From contig JBFWWW010000018.1 of NCBI GenBank assembly GCA_050245975.1, positions 1 through 35,937 of the forward strand: 35,937 nt of DNA, read 5' to 3'. Position 1 is the stretch's first letter; each line of letters begins with the position of its first letter. The DNA comes from JBFWWW01 sp050245975 (GTDB lineage Bacteria > Pseudomonadota > Alphaproteobacteria > Rhizobiales > Hyphomicrobiaceae). This document shows, in pieces, positions 1 through 7,850 of the stretch. The position numbers and the translations under genes were made by a program. Below the pieces are notes generated by a model. It was not told the DNA's origin, made no database searches, and saw only the letters and a program-made list of their open reading frames with translations.

Positions 1-771
1 GTCACGGTGTCCCACCTCGAGGTTCACCTCTCCGCCGCCCAGGGCGTGAAGTGGATCGATCTCAGCCTCGGCATCGGCATGAACCTGGTGCAGGACGTCG
101 CCGCCATCCAGGTGCTGCGCCAGCTGGCGCGCGAATACCTCGACGCGATGGGCAGGACCGACGTCAAGGTCTACTCCTGGACCTACTTCTTCCTCGGCGA
201 CTGGCCGCTTGAGCGCGGTCAGATGTCGGGCCAGCTCGCCTGGAATGCGGCCGTGTCGGCGCTCGCCGGCTGCAACGGCATGTTCATCAAGTCGCCGGAC
301 GAGGCCACCACGACGCCGACCGCCGAAGGCTTCCGCGAGGGCCTGCACATCTGCAACCAGGTCGTCCGCCTGGTCGCCGGCCAGCGCCTGCCGGATAGCG
401 ACGAGCTGAAGATGGAGCGGCGCATGATCGAGATGGAGGTGCGCGCGCTGATGAAGAGCGTGCTCGAGCTCGGCGACGGCGACTATGCGCGCGGCGGCGC
501 GCGCGCCATCCTCTCCGGCACGCTCGACACGATGTTCTCGCCCTACAAGTACCTCAAGAGCAAGGTGAAGGTGGTGCGCGACCGCAACGGCGCGCTGCGC
601 TACCTCGACCACGGCCTCATGCCGATCCCCAAGGACGTGATCGAGTATCACCGCGAGCGCATCGCCGAGCGCGAGCGCAAGGAAGGCACGAAGGCCGACG
701 TCAACTGGATCGTGCGCGAAGCGACCTGGGCCTCCAAGCCGCTGGTCGAGGACGTCCGCTCGCGCGGCTGA
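1..771 (+). CDS. glmE: Methylaspartate (glutamate) mutase epsilon subunit, C-terminal part
   Basis: This is the larger, catalytic subunit of adenosylcobalamin-dependent glutamate mutase, which interconverts L-glutamate and (2S,3S)-3-methylaspartate. The frame is open from the first base, so the gene is cut by the window edge: 256 residues are visible of about 480 usual for the family. Visible parts include the TIM-barrel segment with YSWTYFFLGDWP and NGMFIKSPDEATTTPT, and the family-typical tail. The gene runs straight into glmS (stop at 769-771, next start 792) and glmL, the standard mutase order. The call rests on recognised sequence and on the two following genes. The GTG at position 7 is internal, not the start. 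Confidence 0.93.
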   Translation, partial: VTVSHLEVHLSAAQGVKWIDLSLGIGMNLVQDVAAIQVLRQLAREYLDAMGRTDVKVYSWTYFFLGDWPLERGQMSGQLAWNAAVSALAGCNGMFIKSPDEATTTPTAEGFREGLHICNQVVRLVAGQRLPDSDELKMERRMIEMEVRALMKSVLELGDGDYARGGARAILSGTLDTMFSPYKYLKSKVKVVRDRNGALRYLDHGLMPIPKDVIEYHRERIAERERKEGTKADVNWIVREATWASKPLVEDVRSRG

Positions 772-791
772 TGGAACCGGGAGGAAAACTC

Positions 792-1238
792 ATGAGCAAG
801 GAAGCAGCCAAGGCGGCCTCGCGCCAGCCTGTCATCGTTCTCGGCACCATCGGCCACGACGCGCACATCGTCGGCAGCTCGGTGGTCCGCTTCGCGCTGG
901 AGGAGGCCGGCTTCAAGGTCGTCTTCCTCGGCGCGGTCGTGCCGCCCGAGGAGTTCATCGCCGCGGCCAAGGAAAGCGCGGCCGACGCCATCATGGTGTC
1001 CTCGCTCTACGGCATGGCGCGCATCGACTGCGCCGACTTCGGCGCCAAGTGCCAGGAGGCCGGGCTCGGCCATGTCCGCCTCTATCTCGGCGGCATCCTG
1101 GTGACCGACCCGGAGGAGTGGCCGGAGACCGAGAAGCTCTTCAAGAGCTACGGCTTCCATCGCGTCTATCCGCCCCAGACCAAGCCCGGCGTCGCCATCG
1201 CCGACCTGAAGGCCGACCTGGGCATGGCCGCGGCCTGA
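792..1238 (+). CDS. glmS: Methylaspartate mutase sigma subunit (cobalamin-binding)
   Basis: This small subunit carries the cobalamin and assembles with GlmE into active glutamate mutase. The 148-residue protein is a single Rossmann-like B12-binding domain. The base-off/His-on signature DxHxxG is present as D23-x-H25-x-x-G28, followed by the SSLYGMA and LYLGGIL elements that line the nucleotide tail. The ATG at 792 is chosen because GGGAGGAAA lies just upstream; an in-frame ATG at 771 overlaps the glmE stop but lacks such a site. The length matches the family (about 137-150 residues). Confidence 0.95.
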   Translation: MSKEAAKAASRQPVIVLGTIGHDAHIVGSSVVRFALEEAGFKVVFLGAVVPPEEFIAAAKESAADAIMVSSLYGMARIDCADFGAKCQEAGLGHVRLYLGGILVTDPEEWPETEKLFKSYGFHRVYPPQTKPGVAIADLKADLGMAAA

Positions 1239-1248
1239 CCGCTCCCGC

Positions 1249-1272
1249 ACAGGCGCATCGACAGGCGCATCG
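1249..1272 (+). repeat. Perfect 12-bp tandem duplication in the glmL leader
   Basis: ACAGGCGCATCG occurs twice head to tail and ends one base before the glmL ATG at 1274. It fills the place where a ribosome-binding site would be expected, and no good Shine-Dalgarno sequence is visible there. It lies outside any coding frame, in the 35-bp glmS-glmL gap. Confidence 0.85.
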
Positions 1273-1273
1273 G

Positions 1274-2686
1274 ATGGACCTCGCAATCGCGATCGACTTC
1301 GGCAGCACCTTCACGAAGGGGGTGCTGTTCGACCTCACCCGCACGTCGCTCCTCGCATCGGCCTACGAGCCGAGCACGGTCGACACCGACGTGCGGGTCG
1401 GCCTGCGCAAGGTGCTGGCGCGGCTCTCCGAGACGGCCGGGCGCTCCCTCGCGGGCGTGCCGGCCTACGTCTGCAGCAGTGCGGCCGGCGGCCTGCGCAT
1501 GATCGTCATCGGCCTCGTGCCGTCGCTCAGCCTCGAGGCCGCGCAGCGCGCCGCTCTGGGTGCGGGCGCCAAGATCATCGGCGCCTACGGCCACAAGCTG
1601 CCGCCCGCCACGCTGAAGGCCATCGAGGCCGCACGCCCCGATCTCGTGCTGCTCGCCGGCGGCATCGACGGCGGCGACGAGGAGACGATCCTGCACAACG
1701 CGCGCGCGCTCGCCGCATCGGCGCTGACCGCGCCCGTCATCGTCGCCGGCAACGCCTCGGTTGCGAGCGACTGCAGCCGGCTGCTCGAGGATGCCGGCAA
1801 GACGGCCTTCCTGGCCCCCAACATCCTGCCCGAGATCGATCGCATCGAGATCGACACGGTGCACACCATCATCCGCGAGCTGTTCGTCGGCCACATCACG
1901 CGCGCCAAGGGCATCGAGCGCGTCGCCGGCGAGGTTGCGCTCGATTCCGAGATCTGCCCGACGCCGAGCGCGGTGCTGCAGGCCTGCCGGCTGCTCTCGC
2001 AGGGCGTCGACGGCCGCACGGGCTGGGGCGACATCGTGGTGGCCGACATCGGCGGCGCGACGACGGACATCCACTCGGCCGCCAGCGGCGCGCCGACGCG
2101 GCCTGGCGCCATCCCGCGCGGCCTGCCCGAGCTGTTCCTGAAGCGCACCGTCGAGGGCGATCTCGGCATGCGCGCCAATGCCGCCACGATCGTGGAGCGC
2201 GCCGGCCAGGCGGCCGTGCTGTCGCTGGCCTCCGGGCTCGCCGGCCGCAGCCTGCCGGCCGCCGCTCTCTCCGACTACGTCAACCGCGTCGGCGCGGCGC
2301 CCGACTACGTCCCCAGGGACGAGACGGAAGCCGTTCTCGACGCCGCCATGGCCCGCGCCGCCATCAAGCTCGCCATGCAGCGCCATGCCGGGCGCGTGCG
2401 CGAGGTCTATACCGGTGCCGGCCCCGCGCTCGTCCAGCATGGCAAGGACCTGACCAACGTCGCCACCGTGATCGGCGTCGGCGGCGTCCTCGCCCGCGGC
2501 CGCTACGGCGAATTCGCCCTGTCCGGCGTGCTGCGTTCCCTCGAGGAGAGCGAGATCCTGTGCCCGGCCGGGCCGCGCTTCCTGATCGACCGCGCCTACG
2601 TCCTGTTCGCCATCGGGCTTCTCGCCGAGGTGGCGCCGCAGGCCGCCTTCGACCTGGCGCAGGCGCTGCTCGAGCCGGCCGCCTGA
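1274..2686 (+). CDS. glmL: Glutamate mutase reactivating protein MutL/GlmL
   Basis: This is an ASKHA-fold ATPase of the MutL/GlmL family, thought to reactivate or chaperone glutamate mutase by exchanging damaged cobalamin. The 470-residue product starts MDLAIAIDFGSTFTKG, the first phosphate-binding loop. VVADIGGATTDIHS near residue 260 is the second phosphate loop, and YTGAGPALVQ and GVGGVLARG near 385-410 form the adenosine-binding part. It is the third gene of the mutase operon. The start ATG at 1274 aligns with the family N-terminus; the open frame extends upstream over glmS but in a different frame, so it is not coding there. Confidence 0.92.
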   Translation: MDLAIAIDFGSTFTKGVLFDLTRTSLLASAYEPSTVDTDVRVGLRKVLARLSETAGRSLAGVPAYVCSSAAGGLRMIVIGLVPSLSLEAAQRAALGAGAKIIGAYGHKLPPATLKAIEAARPDLVLLAGGIDGGDEETILHNARALAASALTAPVIVAGNASVASDCSRLLEDAGKTAFLAPNILPEIDRIEIDTVHTIIRELFVGHITRAKGIERVAGEVALDSEICPTPSAVLQACRLLSQGVDGRTGWGDIVVADIGGATTDIHSAASGAPTRPGAIPRGLPELFLKRTVEGDLGMRANAATIVERAGQAAVLSLASGLAGRSLPAAALSDYVNRVGAAPDYVPRDETEAVLDAAMARAAIKLAMQRHAGRVREVYTGAGPALVQHGKDLTNVATVIGVGGVLARGRYGEFALSGVLRSLEESEILCPAGPRFLIDRAYVLFAIGLLAEVAPQAAFDLAQALLEPAA

Positions 2687-2736
2687 AAGTTTCGCTGAAG
2701 GTTTCGCTGCGGGGCTTGGCTAGCCAGCCTTCGCCG

Positions 2737-4248
2737 TCAGGCGGTCCGCGCGCCGCGCCGCCGCGCACCCAGCATCTGCTTGATGAGCGGGTAGAACAGC
2801 ACCAGGATCGCCATCACCATCAGCGGCCCGCCGATGGCGCTGCGGAAGAAGATCGTCCAGTCGTTGTCGAAGCTGATCATGCTCTGCATGAACGCGTTCT
2901 CGGCGATCGGCCCGAGGATGACGCCCAGCACCAGCGGCGCGACGGGGAAGCTGTACTTCTCGAACAGGTAGCCCAGCGCGCCGAAGATGGCGACCATCCA
3001 CACGTCCGACATGTTGTTGCGGTCGGCGTAAACGCCCAGCACGCAGAACATCACGATGGCCGAGTCGAGGAACGGCGTCGGCACGCTCAGCATCTTCACG
3101 GTGGCGCGGATCCAGAAGAAGCTCATCAGGCACATGCCGATGACGGCGGCGAACATGGAGGCGAAGATCGTATAGGCCGCCGTCTTGGAGGCCACCGTCG
3201 AGAACAGCAGCGGCCCCGGCTGCACGCCGTGCAGCAGGAACGCGGCGAGGATGATCGCCGTCGCGCCGCTGCCCGGCAGGCCCAGCGTCAGCAGCGGCAC
3301 CATGTGGCTGGCGACCGACGCCGTCGAGCCGATCTGCGGCGCGACGATGCCTTCCGGCAGCCCCGACCCGAGCTGCGCGCCGCGCTTGCCGTACTGCTTC
3401 TCGACGCCGTAGGCGATGAACGACGTCACCGTCGCGCCGGCGCCGGGGATGGCGCCCAGGAACGTGCCGAGCACCGTGCTGCGCGCCAGCGTCGCGCGCA
3501 GGCCCCAGATCTCGCTCCAGGACGGGATCGCCGTCTTGACGTTGCTGTTGCCGCCTTCCGCGGCGGCGGCCGGCTGCCGCATCCGCGACAGCACCTCGCC
3601 GACGCCATACATGCCGATGAGCGCGGTCAGGTAGGGAATGCCGCTCTCCAGCACCGGCAGGTCGAAGGTGAAGCGGCTGGTGCCGTAGATGCCGTCCACG
3701 CCCACCGTCGAGATGATGAGCCCGATGCACAGGCCGAGCAGCGCGTTGACGATCGACTTGCCGCCCAGCGCGACGACCGTCGACAGGCCGAACATCACGG
3801 CCGCGAAATAGTCCGGCGCGCCGAAGCTCAGCGCCAGCTTGCTCAGCGGCGTGGCGAGCCCGACCATGACCATGGTCGAGACGAGCCCGCCCGTCAGCGC
3901 CGCCACCAGCGCCCAGCCGAGCGCCTTGGCCGCCTGCCCCTGCTGCGCCATGCGGTAGCCGTCCCACAGCAGCGGGATGTCGTTCGACTCTCCGGGTATG
4001 CGGTAGAGGATGGCCGTGTACGCGCCCGCGTACGTCCCCGCCATGTAGATCGAGCTCAGCAGGATGATCGACGGCTCGATGCCCATCTTGTAGGTGAACG
4101 GCAGGGCGAGGATGATGCCGTTGACGATGCCGAGCCCCGGCATGATGCCGACCGCCATGCCGATGCTCAGGCCGATGAACAGCATGGCCAGGTTCTCCGG
4201 CGAGAGAACGCGGGCAAAGCCGATGAGCAGGAAGCCGAGATCGTCCAT
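2737..4248 (-). CDS. tctA: TctA-family large membrane subunit of a TTT transporter
   Basis: This is the large membrane component of a tripartite tricarboxylate transporter (secondary, binding-protein-dependent uptake). The product is 503 residues, normal for TctA, and strongly hydrophobic with about 10-12 membrane segments. The family hallmarks GIMPGLGI near residue 33 and LGAIPGAGATVTSF near residue 270 are the two glycine/proline-rich internal-repeat motifs. The ATG at 4248 follows the tctB stop by five bases, so translation is probably coupled. The substrate cannot be read from sequence; carboxylates are the usual cargo. It converges on glmL. Confidence 0.95.
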   Translation of the reverse strand: MDDLGFLLIGFARVLSPENLAMLFIGLSIGMAVGIMPGLGIVNGIILALPFTYKMGIEPSIILLSSIYMAGTYAGAYTAILYRIPGESNDIPLLWDGYRMAQQGQAAKALGWALVAALTGGLVSTMVMVGLATPLSKLALSFGAPDYFAAVMFGLSTVVALGGKSIVNALLGLCIGLIISTVGVDGIYGTSRFTFDLPVLESGIPYLTALIGMYGVGEVLSRMRQPAAAAEGGNSNVKTAIPSWSEIWGLRATLARSTVLGTFLGAIPGAGATVTSFIAYGVEKQYGKRGAQLGSGLPEGIVAPQIGSTASVASHMVPLLTLGLPGSGATAIILAAFLLHGVQPGPLLFSTVASKTAAYTIFASMFAAVIGMCLMSFFWIRATVKMLSVPTPFLDSAIVMFCVLGVYADRNNMSDVWMVAIFGALGYLFEKYSFPVAPLVLGVILGPIAENAFMQSMISFDNDWTIFFRSAIGGPLMVMAILVLFYPLIKQMLGARRRGARTA

Positions 4249-4253
4249 GACGG

Positions 4254-4901
4254 TCAGGAAACCCCAAGCAGTTTCATCATCAGCAGGCTGACCTGGGCGA
4301 ACGGCTCGATGCCGATGGGCAGCGACACGTAGATGACGCGCATGAACATCACCATGAAGCCGACCGTCAGGCCGAGGCTCACCAGCACGAGCGGCACCGG
4401 CCTGCGATAGCCGGCGATGGCCGCGAAGCCGAGCAGGAACACCAGCGTCGCGAGAAAGAAGCCGAGCGTGTCGAGCACCAGGATGTAGGCGACGAGCCAT
4501 GCCAGGGCGGGCGCGGCATGGGCGAGCTTCGCCACGCCCTGATGCGGCTCGTCGTCGGGAATGTCCTCGACCGCCAGCGCGGTGTCGGGCGCCGCGGCCG
4601 GCTCTTCGGCCTGCGCATCGCGCCCGCCGAAGAGGGCGATGCGCACCACCTCGAACAGCGAGACGGCGGCACCCAGCGCCAGGATCAGGCGCGGCCAGGC
4701 GTCGGGCCCGAGGCTGCCGGCCGTCTTGTCGTAGTCGAAACGGCCGGTCAGGACGAACAGCCACGCCATGACGGCGAAGATGACGAGGTAGGGCGCCATG
4801 CGCCCCAGACGCCCGCGCAGCGCCGAGCCCTGTGGGGCATGCTGCTCCTCGATCGGAGTGGTCACCGGAAAGCTCGCCGAATGAGGAGCGGCACCCTGCA
4901 T
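4254..4901 (-). CDS. tctB: TctB-family small membrane subunit of a TTT transporter
   Basis: This is the small membrane subunit of the TTT transporter. The 215-residue protein has a hydrophilic start of about 30 residues, a membrane segment beginning LVIFAVMAWLFVL, a second segment after GPDAWPRLI, an acidic Ala-rich loop, and two further segments in the C-terminal half. This is the four-helix pattern of TctB. The ATG at 4901 is chosen because it lies four bases past the tctC stop; an in-frame alternative at 4931 would overlap tctC. The acidic loop is longer than in many homologs. Confidence 0.88.
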   Translation of the reverse strand: MQGAAPHSASFPVTTPIEEQHAPQGSALRGRLGRMAPYLVIFAVMAWLFVLTGRFDYDKTAGSLGPDAWPRLILALGAAVSLFEVVRIALFGGRDAQAEEPAAAPDTALAVEDIPDDEPHQGVAKLAHAAPALAWLVAYILVLDTLGFFLATLVFLLGFAAIAGYRRPVPLVLVSLGLTVGFMVMFMRVIYVSLPIGIEPFAQVSLLMMKLLGVS

Positions 4902-4905
4902 CGCC

Positions 4906-5874
4906 CTATTTGTTCTGGCTGCTGGCGACAATGGCGCGCATCTGCGCCACGTCCTGCTCCATCAGCTTGATGGCCTGATCGTCGGCCACGAAACTATCCT
5001 TCTGGGCGAACTCGCGCTCGAGAAACTTGACGTAGTCCGCGCTTTTGACCGCGTTGGCCAGCGCCGTCTCGAGCACCTTGAGCTGCTCGGGCGGCGTTCC
5101 GCTCTTGGCGATGACGGCGCGGCGCTGCGGCAGCGTGATGTCGTAGCCCGCCTCCTTCGAGGTCGTCACCGACGGATAGTGCGGATTGCGCTCGGTCGAC
5201 AGCATCAGGATCGGCCGCATCTGCTTGCCGTCGACGAAGCTGCGCACGTTGCCGATCGGCGAATAGAGCAGGTCCGAGTGGCCGCCGAGCAGCGAGGCAT
5301 AGCGCTCGCCGGGCTCCGCGTAGGGCACGGGCTTGAAGGTCAGGCCCTTGGTCGTGAAGTAGTTGATGGTGATGTGGTCCGGGCTGCCGAACCCGGAGAT
5401 GGCGACCTTCACCGAGCCGGGCTTCTCCTTGGCCTCCTTCTCGACATCCGCCCAGGTCTTGAAGCGGCTGTCGGCCGAGACGTAGAGCGCCGAGGGGAGC
5501 TGGATGACGATGCCGAGCGTATAGAAGTCCTTGGTGGTCCACTTCTGCGGCTTGTTGGAGAGCAGCGCCAGCGTGTCCCAGGCCAGCAGGCCGATGGAAT
5601 AGCCGTCCGCCGGCGCCGCCAGCAGCTTGGTCATGCCGGCCGTTCCCGTTGCGCCAGGCGCATTGATGACGGGCACGGCCACCTTGAGCTCGGGCTCGAG
5701 CAGCTTGGCGATGGCGCGCGCGGTCTGGTCCGATCCGCCGCCGGCACCCCATGGCACGATGAACTCCACCGGACGCGAGGGATATTTGTCGTCCGCGTGC
5801 GCGAGGACCGACGCGCCGAGCTGCGACAGCGCGAGCGCCGCCAGAATACCGATGCCGCGACCTTTGATCTTCAT
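4906..5874 (-). CDS. tctC: Bug-family (TctC) periplasmic solute-binding protein
   Basis: This is the periplasmic receptor of the TTT transporter, first gene of tctC-tctB-tctA. It has an N-terminal signal peptide (basic start, hydrophobic LAALALSQLGASVL, cleavage near AHA-DDKYPSRP). The mature protein shows Bug-family motifs: YPSRPVEFIVPWGAGGGSDQ at the start of domain 1, then NAPGATGTAGM and SGFGSPDH. The ATG at 5874 is preferred over the adjacent GTG at 5877 because GGAGG lies five bases before it. The long non-coding region upstream carries two palindromic sites. The ligand is unknown. Confidence 0.94.
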   Translation of the reverse strand: MKIKGRGIGILAALALSQLGASVLAHADDKYPSRPVEFIVPWGAGGGSDQTARAIAKLLEPELKVAVPVINAPGATGTAGMTKLLAAPADGYSIGLLAWDTLALLSNKPQKWTTKDFYTLGIVIQLPSALYVSADSRFKTWADVEKEAKEKPGSVKVAISGFGSPDHITINYFTTKGLTFKPVPYAEPGERYASLLGGHSDLLYSPIGNVRSFVDGKQMRPILMLSTERNPHYPSVTTSKEAGYDITLPQRRAVIAKSGTPPEQLKVLETALANAVKSADYVKFLEREFAQKDSFVADDQAIKLMEQDVAQMRAIVASSQNK

Positions 5875-5924
5875 CACAACCTCCCTTGGTCTGTGCCGGC
5901 GCTTGACGATCGCGCCGGCGTTTT

Positions 5925-5941
5925 GTTCTACAATGTAGAAC
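5925..5941. promoter_or_regulatory. 17-bp perfect palindrome upstream of tctC (likely operator)
   Basis: GTTCTACAATGTAGAAC has two perfect 8-bp arms around a single central base. It sits about 50 bp before the tctC start in AT-richer sequence than its surroundings. The arm TTCTRCA resembles sites bound by IclR-family (and some GntR-family) repressors. Which protein binds it is not shown by the sequence. Confidence 0.7.
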
Positions 5942-6009
5942 TTTGATTTAGCTGAAGACTATCGTGGGTTAGTTTGCTGACGAATACAAGGAAAAACACC
6001 AGTATCATT

Positions 6010-6026
6010 GGTCTGCATTGCAGAAC
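6010..6026. promoter_or_regulatory. Second palindrome upstream of tctC (likely operator)
   Basis: GGTCTGCATTGCAGAAC has perfect 6-bp inner arms TCTGCA/TGCAGA around one base, plus a matching outer G/C pair. It matches the site at 5925 at most positions (shared pattern GKTCTRCAWTGYAGAAC). The centres are 85 bp apart, near a whole number of helical turns, as for paired operators that allow looping. Confidence 0.6.
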
Positions 6027-6057
6027 TTATAGCGGCAAGCTGCGACGGCAGCCGGAC

Positions 6058-6093
6058 AAAAGAAAATCGCGCGGAGGGGGAGCCCTCCGCGCG
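6058..6093 (-). terminator. Rho-independent terminator of the OmpA-like gene
   Basis: An 11-bp perfect GC stem (CGCGCGGAGGG with its complement, 6068-6078 and 6083-6093) encloses a four-base loop. Read on the minus strand it is followed by ATTTTCTTTT. It lies about 30 bp past the stop codon of the gene at 6123-7709. Confidence 0.88.
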
Positions 6094-6122
6094 GTCGCAA
6101 TCGCGGCAAGCGATGCCGGCTC

Positions 6123-7709
6123 TTACTGCCGGTCCGACATCAGCGGCGTGACGCGGCGCACCGCCACGCGCCGGTTGGCGCGCTCCGGTCCTGGCGTGTC
6201 GACTTTCAGGAACTGCTCGCCGTAGCCCTGCGTCACGAGGTTCTCCGGCGGCACCGAGAACGTCTCCGAGAGGATGGCTGCTACCTCCTCGGCGCGCCGG
6301 TCCGACAGGCTGAGGTTGTCGACGTCGGAGCCGACCGCGTCGGTATGCCCTTCGATCAGGAACACCTCGTCGGGGTTGCGCTCCAGCACCCTGAGCATCG
6401 CGCGGGCGAGCCGCTCCAGCTTCGGATACTGGTCCGGGCCCACTTCGGAGGAGCCGAACTCGAAGTTCACCGTATCGAGATCGATGCGGCGCATGCGCTC
6501 GCGCAGCTCGCGGCTGTAGCGGATTTCCTCCAGCGAGTAGGCGCGCTCGAGCCTGTCCACCGGAGGCGCGATGAGCGCATCGTAGAGATCCTCGTCGGAG
6601 GCGCGCTCGTAGTCGACGATGTAGCGCTCGCGCGGGATGTTGACGACCGGCGGGCGCAGGTTCAGCGCCACGCCCAGCGCCAGCGCGCCGACGCCGATGG
6701 CGACGCCGGTGCGGAAATAGCGCCGGTTGTCGATGATGTTGAATTCGCGCCCGCCGCGGTCGCGGCGATAGCGGCGAACGAGACGGCCGTTGGCATCGGT
6801 CACGGTGATGATCCGCATGCCGTCGGGACGCACGTAGTACGTCTCGGTCATCCCGTTCGGGCGCCGCTCCGTGCGCGCGTTCTGCAGGCGGCGGAAGCGC
6901 TCGCCGTCGTCATGGCGGATGATGACGCGATTGTCCTGGCGGATGATCGTCCGGTTGCCCGGCTCGCGGATGATGAGGCGGCTGCCCTCACGCGTCTCGC
7001 GGCGTCCCTTTTGCACGTCCTCGAGCCGCTGCGGCGGCGCCTGGCCGGGGCGCGGACGGAAGGCCGCCGCGGGCGGCTGTCCCGGTTGCTGTCCGGGCGG
7101 CTGTCCCTGCGGACCCGCGAACGGCCGCTGACCGCCAGGACCGCGCGTGCGCGGGCCTTCGGCCGGCGGCTGGGGCGCCAGGCCTTTCGGCGGCACCGGC
7201 GCGGTGCTGCCGGGCGGGGGTCCCTTCGGCGGCGGCGGTGCGCCGAAGCCCGGTCCCTTCGGAGCGGGCGGCGGTCCCTTCGGCGGCGGAGCGACATTGG
7301 CCGGCGGGCCCTTGGGCGGGGGCGGCGCAGGCGGCCGTGCGCCCGGCGGGGGCGTCCCTGCGGGCGGCTGGCCTGCGGGCGGCTGGAACTGCCTGGCCGG
7401 CGGACGCTGCGGCGGCGGTCCGCCCGGATGCGGCGGCTGTCCCGCGGCCGGCGGTCCCTTCGCCGGTGGTCCCTTTGGCGCGGGCGGCGGGCCTTTCTGC
7501 GGCGGCGGGCCTTTCGGTGGCGGGCCCTTGGGCGGCGGCCCCTGGCGCTGCTCGCGCTTCTTCTTTTCCTCCTCCTCGTTCTTCGCGGGAGGCGCCTGCG
7601 CAACCTCGAAGGACCGCTGCGGCGGTCCGGCCTGTGCGTGTGCAGGCATCGAAAACGGCGCACACAGCACGACTCCAGCCACGATGCTCAGCTTGCCCTT
7701 CGCCATCAT
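6123..7709 (-). CDS. Proline-rich OmpA-family cell-envelope protein
   Basis: This is an exported envelope protein that probably tethers a surface or periplasmic structure to peptidoglycan. The 528 residues comprise a signal peptide (about 1-25, ending PAHAQ), a short Glu/Lys-rich stretch, and a Pro/Gly/Lys low-complexity region (about 56-227, repeats of PPPKGPP). A charged central part with RPDGMRIITVTDANGR follows, then one hydrophobic segment near 335-350 and a C-terminal OmpA domain (about 409-520). The peptidoglycan-contact Asp in GHTDAVGSD (about D457) and Arg in SLSDRRAEE (about R472) are present. Start: ATG at 7709 with AGGA upstream; the adjacent ATG at 7706 is equally possible. It is a single-gene unit with its own terminator. 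Confidence 0.9.
   Translation of the reverse strand: MMAKGKLSIVAGVVLCAPFSMPAHAQAGPPQRSFEVAQAPPAKNEEEEKKKREQRQGPPPKGPPPKGPPPQKGPPPAPKGPPAKGPPAAGQPPHPGGPPPQRPPARQFQPPAGQPPAGTPPPGARPPAPPPPKGPPANVAPPPKGPPPAPKGPGFGAPPPPKGPPPGSTAPVPPKGLAPQPPAEGPRTRGPGGQRPFAGPQGQPPGQQPGQPPAAAFRPRPGQAPPQRLEDVQKGRRETREGSRLIIREPGNRTIIRQDNRVIIRHDDGERFRRLQNARTERRPNGMTETYYVRPDGMRIITVTDANGRLVRRYRRDRGGREFNIIDNRRYFRTGVAIGVGALALGVALNLRPPVVNIPRERYIVDYERASDEDLYDALIAPPVDRLERAYSLEEIRYSRELRERMRRIDLDTVNFEFGSSEVGPDQYPKLERLARAMLRVLERNPDEVFLIEGHTDAVGSDVDNLSLSDRRAEEVAAILSETFSVPPENLVTQGYGEQFLKVDTPGPERANRRVAVRRVTPLMSDRQ
7029..7544 (-). repeat. Low-complexity region coding PPPKGPP-type repeats
   Basis: Imperfect repeats on the minus strand encode runs of Pro with Gly, Lys, Ala and Gln, interrupted by PPAGQPP and GPRTRGPGGQ blocks. 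The plus strand is correspondingly GGC-rich. The stretch lies wholly inside the OmpA-like gene and would form an extended, disordered spacer between signal peptide and C-terminal domain. Confidence 0.8.
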
Positions 7710-7850
7710 CCCCGTCCTATGCTCATATCTAGCGTTAGCGGGGAAAATCTCCGGCAACTAAGGCGCGGCCATGGCGATCGGGAACCGCGCTTGACCCGGC
7801 ACACAGGCCATCCCTAGATGCCGGTGCATCACTCGCCGACGGGGCACGCC

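Noticed and set aside
2560..4332. A long plus-strand open frame overlapping the end of glmL and tctA
   Set aside because: It is a His/Arg/Gln-rich shadow of tctA with no domain.
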